Assembly (NCBI GenBank): GCA_000727475.1
Contig: KL647292.1
Location: 4,941,162 to 5,005,161, forward strand
DNA from: Sarcocystis neurona
Taxonomy: Eukaryota; Apicomplexa; Conoidasida; Eucoccidiorida; Sarcocystidae
Direction: 5' to 3'
Length of the DNA: 64,000 nt
In this document: in pieces, positions 11,401-24,300 of the stretch
Numbering within the stretch: the first letter of the stretch is position 1
Layout of the letters: every line of letters starts with the position of its first letter
Translations under genes and position numbers: made by a program
The notes under the pieces: model-generated
Told to the model about the DNA's origin: nothing
What the model saw: only the letters and a program-made list of their open reading frames with translations
Databases searched by the model: none

Positions 11401-14400
11401 TCCTGGGAACGCTGCTGTGCTGGTACTGCTGCGCTACTGCTGCTGCTGAGTTGGGTCTGACGCTCCGGCAGGCCTTCTGAGTCAGGTGGTGCGAAGCGCC
11501 AACAGGACGACCACCTTTAGTAACGCCCAGTACTGGCAAGACCCCGGATAACTGCAGTTGAATACGCCCAGAGTAGTGGTGTCAGCACGTATTAATAACG
11601 CGACACCAGAGCGAGAACCCGTGCAGGAGTAGCAGCGGTAGTAGCCGCAGGAACAGGAGTGAGAGAATTACTACGGGCACGTAGAAGCGCACTAGGCAGC
11701 GGTCGTTACGGCGGCGTGGGGACCCGTATAGTGGACGACGAGAACAGGAACACTCGCCGACGAACACTCGGAAGGGGGCAGCAGCAGTAGACACAGCTCT
11801 TTATGTATTTGTGGTGATACCAGCAAATGCTGGTAATAGGACCTACTGCAGTAGTAATATGACTGGTGGTGGAAATCGCAAGAGTCGACACAGCCCACTC
11901 TTTCCAGCGGACAATGCTCTGAGATGCTTTCTAGCATCTCGAGAGCTTCAGTGCGACGAGAAACCGCTTTGCGACTTTCTTCGAAAAGTGCTCTACCAGC
12001 AGCAGGAGTGGCAGGGCTCTGGGTCGTACACACAAATGTGACGCTTGAGATCCGCACCGAGCGCAAACGTCAAACGCACCAACACTCGAGTGAAGGTTCT
12101 CAGCTGCGTCGCACTGCAAAAGGCATAGCAGCATTTTGCACTTTTGCACGTGTATCTCAGTACATCAGCCGATGACGTAGCAACACAATAACATTCCTCA
12201 TCCTCGCCGCGATGTACATGAAGATGGCAGCGCACACCAATGAAAGGAACTTACGTGTGATGCTTCGTATGCACATGAACACGCCTCCGGTGTTGCCGCA
12301 TACTTACATAACCTGCGACTACTCACGTTTACGTCTCCACGTATATCTGCAGAGATCTACACAGATACATCCACCGCGGACTATAGTGGGCGTGACGCTG
12401 CAGCAGCACTAAGATGCCTGTCGCCAGCTTGTTTGAGTTATCGCTGTGTCACCCATCGGTTGCGACGTCATAGCGGCTGCCGAAACTCGTCGTTGACGCA
12501 ATACCCTCCTGCTGTTGTTGCTTTCTGACACCCAACTGTTTGTACGTGAACGAAAAGATCCAGCTTTAACGGGCCTCCAGATGCTGCCCACGCACATCAA
12601 GCGGAGACGCTCGTAGCCAGTGTAGCGCACACACATGATTGACGCTAGTGCTGCTGCTTCTTGTGTATGATATTGAAAGGCATTTTGTCATGGTATCCGT
12701 AGCAGGATCCTCAGCAACGAATTATTTCGATCCTTGCGACAAGTCCAGTGCGGCAGCGGCGGTTGCAGGGGAGTCCTGCTACCGTGTCATGGCCACACTC
12801 AGAACGCCCCCACATTGTCCTTAGAGGGCGATGCCTGCTGTCGTCACTCCTCCGAAGAAAACAGGGCTACTATCGTTTCCTAGGGTGACGAGCACAGCGT
12901 CATCCGCAAGTGTAGCTGATTTCTGCCATATGCTGCTAGTGCATTGAGCTTGAAGGAGAGGCGGCATGGCGCTCGCTGTTATCTGAAGCACGTTCTCTTC
13001 GGTTTCGACTCAACAAGCTCTTTGGCAGAGCTTTTCTAAGGCGTCGTTGATCCTCTTGAGGATCTGGACACAGGGCTCTTGCCAGTACAAATAGCAGAAT
13101 GCGTAGTGTTCACGGCTGCGCGACGTGCCAGCCGGATGTCGCTGCTTCGGCCGCCACAGACGGGCCAAACTCCTACTAACACATACGTCGTAGCTGGGCA
13201 CCGAGTGTGCTGCTGCAGCGATCGAGAAGCGGAGCCGTCAAGAACTCTGCCGAAGGACCGGTGCAGCGTGGGCGTTGAACATGCGGTCCCTCCTGACACT
13301 GGCGGTGGCCGTGGTGCTGTTGCTGCCGTTTCTCCGCCTCGTCATGCTCCAAATACTTACTCCCAGCAAAATTCCCTGTGCTGCTGTTGTTGCTCTCGCC
13401 ACTCGTGGGCGCTGCCTGTGCATGCGACCCGCCGGCCGCATGCCGTTTTCTTCGTGACGCACACATCGTCCCTGCGACTGCGCTGTGTACAATGGTACAC
13501 ACGGAGGTCGTTGTTTCTTGACTTCTTTTCATTACCTCTACTACGGCAGTAGAAGTCTACCATCCCTGAGGACTCCCCGTCCGTTCTGGCACACGCCGGC
13601 AGCGCCGGTGCTCGTCCGACTGCCGGTGCTGCCCTTGCAGCCGTTTTCGCTGCTGTTGCTGCTTTAGAACGCCGCATTAACCTGCGCATCGGCAGCTCGA
13701 CTCTCTGCGCGACACTTGCTGCAGAGTACCAATTCCACTTCAGAAATGTAGTGCAGCGACTTCCACCTGCCGGAGACGGGGGCATGCTCACGTGTGACTG
13801 ATGCTGGAGATTCCCTTGTTTTACGTGACGCCTGCGCACGTGTCTTGCTGCTGCAGCTGTCCCGTTTTCTTCCGCAGGGCTACATAGCTGCTTCGTATGT
13901 GTGTGCAGCTGCTTCAACATTACACTGCAAGACACACTCAGAACAAAAACATTATCCGTTTGTAGGTAGCACCTACCGGCAGCAGCCCTGTAGCTCTCTA
14001 TCCGCACAAGGACTCACACACGAGTAGACTTGTACACACAACGAGGTCTGTCGCCTTCTACACGTACCAGCTGTTCGTCCACCTCTATGTCCTTCTGTCT
14101 ACACACATGTCCTCCACCCCCACCTGTGCGGCTGTATGGGGTTTCAGTCCTTGTCACAGCAGCGTGCGATAAGGCGGCGGCAGCCCAGTAGCCCCACCCC
14201 TCCAGCACAGCAACGTTTTTTCCGCTGTTTCCCGCGCTGCGCTGTTGCTTCTTCTGAGTTAAATTCTGGTCACATTCTTGCGCTCACACGCTTCAGGAAG
14301 CTTCTTGACTAAGCAGCGGTCGCCGCTGGGTTTCACACGTCCAGCTGAACCTCTCCTGCAGACCTGTCTATTTGTAGACATTCACGTGGTTCTCCTGCGA

Positions 14401-15323
14401 CTACAGAAGCGACCCTCTGGGGCAAGAGTTGTTTCGCAGCGCACCTTCTTCACCTGCTGAGAGAGGTCGCCCCGCGCTGCTCTCGCTTGCTGCAAGAGAC
14501 GAAGACTGTCCGTCGGCGCCACGAGCTCCACCACCAGCAGCAGCAGCAGCTACGCAGGACGTGACCCTTTTGCAGACAGTCAAACTGTATTCGTGGCGAC
14601 AGAAGCACGTCTTCTTTTCTGTTCTCGCATATATTAAACAGACTAACGGTGTAGAATTCTCTCGGTCTGTGTGCGTGTTCCAGGAGTGCACTCGTCTTTG
14701 CCTACAGCAGGACAAATCTTTGTAGTGCCTTGACCGATGCAGCCGCCCGTGCTGCTGCTACACTGCATTTTGCTGCATAGGACGTTGTGAACTTTCACTC
14801 CATCCGTTGTCGTAGTGTTCTCACCGACGCATCTCCTTTCCTTCCAGTGCTTTGTGGGTACGAAGCCGCAGCTTCTTTCGTCCGCAGAGATCCTTTTCTC
14901 TGTGTCTTTTCCCGGTGTCCCTTGGGTAGCTACGCAGGCTTCGGAGATACCGCCTGTTGCACCGGCGCAGCAAGGTCACCGGGCTGCAGGCGCAGCGCTA
15001 CAACGAGAGGAGGAGTTGGCAGATCGGTGCAGAGCAGCAGTTAGACGGGGCGGCAGCAACAGCACCAGCAGCAGCAGATGTACGCACATATACTGCACAA
15101 GGAGCGGTAGCCGTTACCAGACGCAGTGAAGAAAACATCAGCAATCGCAGCGCGAATGTTCCCCAGAGCAGCAGTAGAAACGGGGTGTGTGTACAGGTGA
15201 GCAGCAGGAACCCGCGGCGGACGCGCATTTGGACAGCAGAACAGCAGCAGTGACTGCGTACAGGGCGAGCATGATAAGAGGAGCAGTCGGAGGTCGAGAC
15301 TGCCAAGAGCGCGGCTCTGCCTA
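8479..15323. other. Interval between the divergent E2 and sigma genes; repeat-rich, no supportable gene
   Basis: About 6.8 kb separating two genes transcribed away from each other, so both promoters and 5' leaders, and possibly unrecognised 5' exons, should be here. The sequence is full of imperfect CTG/CAG repeats, which keep several reading frames open on both strands at once (for example 9434-10000 plus against 9637-10245 minus, and 10806-11219 plus against 10733-11008 minus). None of these frames shows a recognisable domain. I recognise no promoter element and no tRNA. Confidence 0.5.
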
Positions 15324-18300
15324 ATGACTCGAGCGTCCCCTGCAGCTCTTTCCCCTTCGAGTCGTAGCCTTCCTCTTGGTGACGCACCTCTGGCTCTCCG
15401 CTGCTGTCTTCGAGTCCTGCCCGCTCTGTCTCTGCTCTGCTGCAACTGCGTCTCCTGCACGTATAACGCGATCTCCGCCGGAGCCCGTCTACGGACAGCT
15501 ACTGCTTCGCTTCCGGCTGCTACCCTCGCTGTCGTTTGTGCTGCTGTCAGCGCTGCTGTTTCTGCCGCTAATCGCGCTGCTGCGCGTGCTGCTGTTCGCG
15601 CGATCCCTGCACCGGCTGCTGCTGTGGACGCTGTCGCAACTGTTTTGCCCCAGCCTCCTCTCGTCGCTGCCCGCTGTGTTGTTCCAGCAGTCACGCCTAC
15701 CGCTGCGGCCGTTGCTGCTGAGCCCTCGTCGATGTGGAGAGATGAACGTGTGCGTACGAGCGTCGGTGCTGCATCTGCTGCCTTTCTCAGCAAGGCCGGG
15801 GGCGTGTTTGTTCAGATCCTCTCTGCGGCTGTGTCGCTGTTTGTCTTGCAGTTCCAGCTGCTGCTGTGTTACGACTTGTGCCGCACCAGAGAGCTGCTGC
15901 ACTCGCTGCTGCTGCCGGTCGTTGCTGCTGGCAGTCGCTTAAACAAGACAACCTTTCTCTCAAAGAAGTGCGTCTGGGCTGCGGTGCACCTCGCGCTTTT
16001 GCTGTCCCTGCTTCCGGCGGCTGCTGCCGCTGGAACGACAACACACGACAGCAGCCACTATCCCTGCTGCGGCAGGCCCCTCATTTGCGTCCCCGCACTA
16101 CCCTCTCTCCTCCGTACAGCTTCTGTATCCTCCTTTTCCTTATCTTCTTCTTCCCCGTCTTCTCGTCTTTCTTACGGTGCCGATGTTTTAGCTGTTGCTG
16201 CCCCTCCCGGGTCCTCAACTGCTCTTGCTGCGATCGCTTCGCCGCCGTTCAGCCGCTGGGCCCTGCTTCCTGCTTCCCCTGCTACTGAGGCTGCAGCGGA
16301 TCGCATCGCACCGCCGTCTATACCTGTCCCTGCTCCAGGGGCCCATATCTCTCGTGTAGCAGCTTCTCGCGCTGGGGGAGCAGCGCCGGTCATTTTCGAT
16401 CCAGCAGCACCTCCTTCTCATGCTGCCTCACGATCTGCTGCTGCAGCAGCTTTTTCTGCCGCAGCTGCACTGTCTCCTCCCGCTGCTGGAACGGCACCGC
16501 GTTGGGGTGTAACGGCGGCGCGCCCGTCCACAGCAACAGGAGGAGCCGTCCATGACGCACTAACACACTTCTCTGCTGCTGCTGCTGCTGCGGCAGTCTC
16601 CTGTCCTCCTGATGCTGTAGCAGGAGGACTCATCTCTGCTGCTGCCGGAGGCCTCCCTTCGGCTGCTCTCCGACCTCATGGCTCTGCTGCAGCGGGTCCT
16701 TCCCTCTCCGGGGGAGCAGATTCCTCCTCTTTCGCACCAGCCCCGCTGTCCGCTCGAAGGGGTCAAGCCTCTGCTCCAGCAGCATTTTCCGGTGCTGCTG
16801 CAGCAGATTCTTCTTCTTCAGAAGCAGTCGCGCGCGTCCCCCACGCGGCACGTCAATGCGGTGGTTCGCGTGCAGCATTTCCTCGTAGCCACAGCGGCAC
16901 CGCAGAACCAAGGGCCCGTTGCTTCCGTAGGGACTTTTTTGACCCTTCCAGCGCCGCCGCGGCAAAGCGACCATCTAGAACTGAAAGGACAGCAGCAAGA
17001 GCAGTAGCAGTGGCACCTTCTACCGCCTCAGCTGAAACAACGCCCGCGCGTCTACTTGCAGCAGGAGATCTGCGTCGCACATTTCTGTCTCCTGTGGGTG
17101 ATGCAGTCCGCATACCCTCTCGAAGAGATAAGTTTCTTCAGACTCTGGTAGCTTGGAGCGTTGTCTCCTGGAATGCTGAAGAGCAGCGTCTGCGCGACAA
17201 CGTGCGCTGCTGCTGCGCCGGATCTCCTCTTTCTTCCTTTTCTGCAGGAGTAAGCGCTGGTCAAGGCAGTCGCTTTAGGGGTGTAAAGCGAAGCATTCCC
17301 AAATGCCCTGCTGCTGCAGCTCGCCTTGCTGGTACTGCGGCTCCGCTGCCTGCTGCTGTCCCTCTGGTCGCCGCTGCTGCTGCTGTTAATGCTAATCCGG
17401 GGGGGTGGCCGTGCCGTGGTATTGCTCGCTGCAGTGGATTCTTCGGCCTACTATGTAGGCCTCTTTTTCACGAGAAATGGCGGCAGTCAGCTGCAGGTGT
17501 GAGCAGCTGCGGAAGAGAGGGAAGCAGCAGCTGGCTGCCCTGCAGCAGGGGCGACCGGCACGCTGCCTGGACTTCGCGGAGCACCACGAGCAGCCGCAGC
17601 AGCTCCGGCCAGATCCGATCGATTACCAGCTGCGACGCGGCTCACAGTAGTAGAGCTGGATTCTTTCAAAAGCACTACAGGCGCAGCCGCGCGTGGCTCG
17701 TTATGTGCTGCAGCAGCCGCTTCAACGTTTCTGGCGGCAACAGAGGAGGACAACGCTTGGTCTGCAATAGCTGGCGCGGAGGAGGCGAGGAGAAGGAGTC
17801 TTGGAGTTTTACCAGCGCCAACAGCCGCTGCCAGAGTCGCCTCAAGCCCCGTTTCGTCCGCTGTGACAGCGTACTCCTGTGCGACAGCAGATCACGCGGC
17901 AGCAACAAGATCACCTGCGTCAGCAGACAGACCTGCAGCAGGGCAAGCGGCAGGAGAAGTGAGAGCCGCATTTTTCGTAGCAAAGATGTCTTCTTTTGCA
18001 GCCGCAGAGGGTACGGCCGGAGCCGCGCGGAGTACGGGAGCAAGTGTTTCTGTAGCCGTCTCTTTCAAATAGCTTTTCTGCGACGCGGTGCCTCGTCTTG
18101 GGATGCTGCTTTGGCCGGGGACGTGTGCACTGCTTGGGTAGTGGCGAGGGCATGCGACTTGCTGCTGATGAGTTCTGACGTGTATCCCAAGCTGTCCTTA
18201 TCAGGAACTTCTCTGCCTAGACACGGTCCAGGAGCAGCATCCCGTGCTGCTGTTCCTGCAGCCACACAGGCTGCCTCTACCCGCGTCGCGGGTGGACTCG

Positions 18301-21300
18301 TTGTTCGCTTTGCTGCAGCAGCTGCTGCAACTGCTGGCGCTTCCCCCCGTCATGCTGCTGCTACTTCTTCCACTGGGTCGGAAGGCGCTTGTGCGGGTGC
18401 GACGAAGAGCCACAACAGCCTACCGGCGACACCGCCTTTTTTCAGTCGTAGCTGTGATGCGCCGCTCGGTCTTGCAGCGCGACTGCGCATCCGCAGCCAC
18501 ACCTGCGGTGGGCCCCTTGCAACACCAACAGCACGAGGGATAGCGCTGTGGGGGATGCGCTTGGGACAGAGGGAGGAGGAGCAGCAGCTGTTGCAGCACC
18601 CTTCCAAACTGCTACACGTCCACGGCCAGTTTGACGGCCAGCTCACCCTGCAGCAGCTGAGAAAGCACCAGCAGCACACCAGGACACCGCACTCCTCAGC
18701 GCCTCTGTGGAGTGCGCAGCAGCCACTGCTGCTGGAGGACGGGGACGTAGAGGACGGAGGGTGGGGAGAAGAGAGTGAAGAATGGGAAGAGAGTGAGGCG
18801 CTGCAGGACGCAGAGGAATGCGAGAATTCTTTGCGTGAAGGTGAAGGAGGGGAGGATGAAGCGGAGTGGGACGCCGAAGCAGAGGATAAGGAAGAGTTGG
18901 GTGCAGATATATACGAAGAGCTGCGCGCACTAGAGCGCGTCAGAGACAAAGAGCTTCTAATGAGCTGGGGAGAGTGGAGCAAGGCAGTCGGTCGCAGCGT
19001 AGACGAACTGAAGAGTCTTGTACGCACGGCCTACGGCATCAGCACGCCACCACCCGCTGCCGCTCCTGCCCCTGCTGCGACTTCTGCTGCTGCACCTGCT
19101 GCTACTGTTGTCCCTGCTGCTATTATTCCTGCTCCCCCTGCCCCTACTGCAGCTGGCGTGTGTGCTGCTGCTGCTCCACGTGGCTGGGAGCGCATTGCTG
19201 CAAATGCAGCAGGAGACGCAGCGGCGGCCAAAACAGAGACAGAGGGGACGGCAGCAGGGGCGGACAGAGTCAGAAGAACAGCAGCAGGTGAAGCTGCACT
19301 TCTACGGAAGACAGCGGAGACGCGCGGTGCGGGGAGACCAGCGGCTGCAGGGACAGCAGCTGGTGCAGGAAGAGCAGCAGCCCACACAGAGGGAGCAGCG
19401 AATCACACAGGGGCAGCGGGAGGGGGAGCACCACACATGGCAACAACAGAAGGCGAAGAAGTGGGGCGACCAGTGATAGACGAGACCACTCATGGAGCAC
19501 CAAGAGAAGGACGTGGGATTCAGGCACCGCGAGGTCCACAAGGCAGAGACATAGCGACAGAAACAAGGGGATACGACGTACCTGAAGGAAGGACAGGAAG
19601 TTTAAAAGCAGCAGCCGCAGCAGAAGGGACTCCTAAGGACGCTCAGTTGAAGCAGAGAGAAACCAGTCGAGCTGAGCCATCCATAAATGGTGATGATGCC
19701 GTGGAAAGCGTGGGAGACTTCAGTGACGGCAGCACGAGTACATCTGCTAGCGGAGGAAGGCTGCATGCAGCAGATGTACAACTGCCGCAGGAGAAGAAAG
19801 AGCAGCAAGAACAGCAGAAGCACCGCAGCGGACAGCAGCAGCGTTCGCGCGTACGTGAAGAAAACCTGCAGCACCGTTTCCAGCAGAACTGGCTGCACCA
19901 CGAGGCGGAGCAACGGGAGGGGGACAGAGGCCAAGCCATGCACACGTCTCTACAAGAGAAGGCAGGCACTTCCAGAGAACGAGGCGCCGAAGAAAAGCAG
20001 TCGAACGCGAGGAGGCACAAAGACAAGGAAGGTCGTGAAGGAAGAAGGCATTCGCACGTACAAACCGGCAGCCGCCAGTGGAGTGCAAAGACACGGGGAG
20101 AAGGAAGGCATGATTTGCCGCATGCGCGAAAAGATGGGCATGTCTCGTTTGCATATAGGAAGGAAACTTCACCCGACGACGAAGCCAAACGCCCTCCACT
20201 CGTCCCTAGGTCTCGTTCTGCCTCTGTCAGTGTTGCTGCCGCTGTCGTGGAGTTGAGGTCGGGCACTGTTGGTGTTGCGGGATCTCCTGCAGCTGTTGCA
20301 CAGGCTGCTGCACTACAGCGAGCGGCATCTAAAGGAGTGCGGACAGGCGGAGGAGGGGCAGCGCCCGATGCTGCCGCTGTGAAGCCCTCCACAGCTGCTC
20401 TCGACGTGGCTGCTGGAGAAAATTCTCATCCTCCTGCTGCTGCTGTTGGTGCGACTGCTTCTTCCGGCGTCGCGGTGCCCTCTGAGCCGCGAGAGGGGCA
20501 CCAAAACGGGAGACAGCTGCACATGAAGGCGCCTATCAGAAGCAAGAGGAAGCAGCAGGAGAAGCTTAGTCGAGAAGTGAAGAAACTCAAGAAGAAAGGA
20601 GGGGACGGGGCTTCTGCTGCTGCTCGAAGAGGTCGTTCGCCTTTGGCATCTTTGCTGCTCTCTCCAGATGAATACCGGCAACTACTGTCTCTGTCTCGTG
20701 TAGAAGCTGTGCGTGCAGCACTTGAAGGTGCTCCTAATGAAGAAGAAGTTTTGATGATTCCGCAGGAAAGTGCGGAGGAGGACGGAAACGTACAGAAATC
20801 TGAATTTGAAGAAGAGTTTCCCGAACGCTTGACACCCCGCGGAAAACAGAGTTCCTCGTTGACGACAGCAACGGTGCAAGCGGCAAGAGCTCGCGACGTT
20901 CTTGCAGATTGCCGAACACTCGGGCGCGACGCTGCTGCGGCATTCTCTCGCACAGGAGTAAGCGACGGCTGCTTGCTGCGGCCGCCTACTGTGGAGGAGT
21001 GGGCAGCGGCGGTGACAGCGGGAGATGTGAAGGAGTTGAGCAGGCGATTGGATAGAGGCCGTGCGCTGCTGGAGACGTGTCTTCGGCGTCTCCAACCGCT
21101 AGCACAGGCGGCAGTGCAGCGGTTCCGCGCTGCCAACAAGCTTGCTGCGTTAGTACGGCAGCAGCTGCGAGAGCAGGGAGACTACGAAGCAGTAAAAGCG
21201 TACATGGCGAAGGGGACGGAAGAAGAGCTCGAGCTGCTGCTAGTGGCGATGCAGGGCATTCGGCAGGGGCTTAAAAGGCACGCTCGCACGGCACTGAGAC

Positions 21301-24300
21301 GCAGCGTGCGCCTGAAAAGAGAGAGAGAGAGGGAGCGAATGCTGCGGTTGCAGGCGCAGCAGCAGCGGCATCAGCAGCAGCGGCATCTGCAGCAGCAACA
21401 GGCACAGCAACGGCATCCGCAGCAACTGCAGGGGGAAGTGCAGCAGCAGCGGGAGGCGCAGGGAGGGCCGCAACAGCAGACAGTTCAGCACCAGCAGATG
21501 CGGCGACAGCAGGACGAGCAGCAGGGGACGGCAGGCGACCTTCTGGCTGACTGCAGTGGAGTGAGCCGCAGCGAGGAGAGCACTGGGTTGGACGGAACAG
21601 CTGAGGACCACCACGCGGATGACGATGCGGCTGCTGCTGCTGCTGATGAAGTAGCTGCGCGCACCGCTGCAGCTGCAGAAGAGGAAGAGGAGGAGAATAA
21701 AGACGCGGAGCCAGAGCTGGAGCCCCCGCCGAGTGTGGCGTACTGGATGTGGATGCGTACGGCGATGGCGGAGTGGGAGCAGCAGAAGCGGCAGGTGAGC
21801 CAGTTTCCCTGGCGCTGGTGGAGCGAAGCCGCCAGAGGAAGAAAGGCTGCGCATATTCTTTACCAAGAGCTCGGACGGGAGCCGACCCAAGATGAAGTGG
21901 CCGACAAAATCGGCGTCGCACCAGACAGGTGGAGAGATATCACCCTGGCAACGAAAGCTGCAGTCAGCACAGAGGCCGAAATCTCCGCAGCTGGAGGCGT
22001 GCCCGGCCTGAGCCTCGGGGGAGGAGCAGCCGACACAGGTCGGTCGCTCTCCAAACCACGAGCTTGCGTTCCTTTTCACGCCAATAAAGCGTCGGCATCA
22101 TTACATATCTGCACTTGCGCTCGCTTAAGCGTAGTTCGTTTTTGTGTACCCCTATGTTTCTTTACTTGTCTTTCGCTCTCTTTGTATATCTATCCATCTA
22201 CGTGTAGACATCTGCGTGATAGGTGGGCCTTTCGAGAGCGAAAGAGAACTCTGTCTCTTCCTACCTATACGTTTTCGTTTGTGCCTAGCTCTGCGTGTAG
22301 GTCTGCATGCATCTACGAGAAGTGCATATACCGACCCGATATATATATCTGTATATATGTATGTATATACAGGCACATACATACATATGTATATATATGT
22401 ATATACATATATATATATATACTGAGTGCGACAGCAGTTTCTCATCCTGAAAGGTAACCAAACCTCCACACCCACGTCCACGTCCAGTTCACGTCGTCGT
22501 TGATTCGTTCTTACATGTGTGAAATCGACACTACCGGCAAACACGTACATACATCTATATATATATATATATATGTATATATCGTGTATATACATATATA
22601 TATATATGTGCCCGCTGAGAGTTACCGCTTCGTGTAGAAGAGATGGTGCAGCCTATTGTTGTGTCAATCTTTACGAGGTAACCCACTGCTGCGATCTCTG
22701 CATACGTGGTACTGGGGAGTTGCTGCCCTTCAGCAAAGACAGCGTTTCCTACAGAAGAGCAGTTTATGGACTCCTTTGTCGTATACTGTCCCCCTGTCTA
22801 CTATCCAGCACATCTAAACCTCTGGAGACTTGTGTGTTCTTCTTTGTGTAGAGAGAGGGACACACGCAGTTAAGTGAAGCGTTCGGCAGGTGGTCTATTT
22901 AGTCGGATGCATGCCGAGGCACCAGCTGGTAGGGGAGCCGGCAAGAAGCGCCAGCAGACGTGCTCCATGCGCAGGCCTCCACCACTTGCTCGGCATTGCT
23001 GCCTCCTTCATTCTTTCGCAGTTGTCGTCGCTAAGAACTTTTACACAGAATTCGTTTTCACGTAGTCGTTTATAAAGGGCAGTCGGGAGTCTCTGTAACA
23101 GCAGGAGGGCCTTCATTGCTGGTGAAACAGCTGTCACTCGTTGCTCCTGCAAGAGTTCGTGTAAGACGCCTGTTTTCTCCGTATAACGCGCTTGAACTAT
23201 ACATGTGTACCCATATATATATGTATATATATATGCATATATGTATCTGTGCAACTGAGTGTTACCAAGACAGACACACGCCCGTGTATCTGTGTGCACC
23301 TACATACTAATAATAATAATAATCACATGTGTATACGTAAGACTGTGTATGCGTAGATATATATAAGCGTGACATTATACGTCTGTACACTTGGAAGCGC
23401 ATGTTCATGACTAGGAGCAGCGCTGTACACCCACTTGTTCGACGTCACTGCATGCGGTGTTTGTAGGCGACCGGCGAGACACGGTGGGCGATTTTCTGGT
23501 AAGTGAAGATTTGGGACAGGAAGGGGAGCAGGCGTCTCTACATGAAGATTTGGAAGTGCAGGTGCTGGATTTAGCGGCGCAGGCGCTGGACCCCAGCGAG
23601 TATCGCATGCTGAAGAAGCTGCTGGCAGCCAGCCACGGCGGGGTACAAGCGAGTGGTGCTCGCGAGGAAGCAGCAGCTGGAGCTGCAGCGGAGGCAGGAG
23701 CCTTAGGAAAGAAGCAGCCGCAGGCGGTGAGCCAGAGCGAAGGAGACAGCAAGGCAGACGGAGAGGAGTCGGGGCAAGCGCTGCACACAGAGGTAGGGGA
23801 CCAGCGCGAAACAGCTGGCCTGTGCGCGGCGCAGCAGCGGAAGAGGCAGCGGCGACAGGCTCTGCGTGGACAGCGACGTGCGGCGAAGGGTCTGGGGGAG
23901 CAGCAGACAATGGAGCAGAGAACGGAAGAGGAGCACAGGGAGGGAGAGCACCATAGCCAACAGATGAGAGAGACAACGGTGGAGGAAAGTGACGAGACAG
24001 AAGAAGCTGATAAGCAGCAGCAGCAGCAGCGTGAACACAAAAAGACCGAGGAGCAGCGAGGCAGGAGAAAGGGAAGCAAGGTGAGGGAGAAGACGGAGGA
24101 GGAGGAGGCGTTGGACGCGAAGGACGAGGACTTCTGCAACATCAGGCGGGTACTCGTCGACTTCGTGAACGACAGAGTCAATGCCAAGTTGCAGGGGGCT
24201 ATTGAGAAAATGAAGGAATTCGAAGTTAGACGTATACTTGCCAATCTATCACCGCAAGAAAAGGCTTGTGGCCTGCAGAACCCGCAGGCCCTTGAGGCGG

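Noticed and set aside
15041..16044. Several minus-strand frames opposite the start of the sigma gene
   Set aside because: Ala/Thr/Ser repeat translations caused by CTG/CAG runs; no family signature or splice logic.
21240..22079. Long minus-strand frame (279 codons) opposite the sigma gene
   Set aside because: It mirrors the CAG-rich poly-Gln and acidic segment of the sigma gene and gives Leu/Pro/Ala repeats with no domain; the plus strand carries the conserved sigma regions.
22039..22457. C-terminal tail of the sigma frame past 22038
   Set aside because: The frame runs into TA microsatellite sequence; sigma homology continues in phase only after the intron at 23467.
22330..22620. TA-rich tracts as centromere, origin or telomere
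   Set aside because: They are short microsatellites repeated in many introns; no telomere-type heptamer arrays are present.
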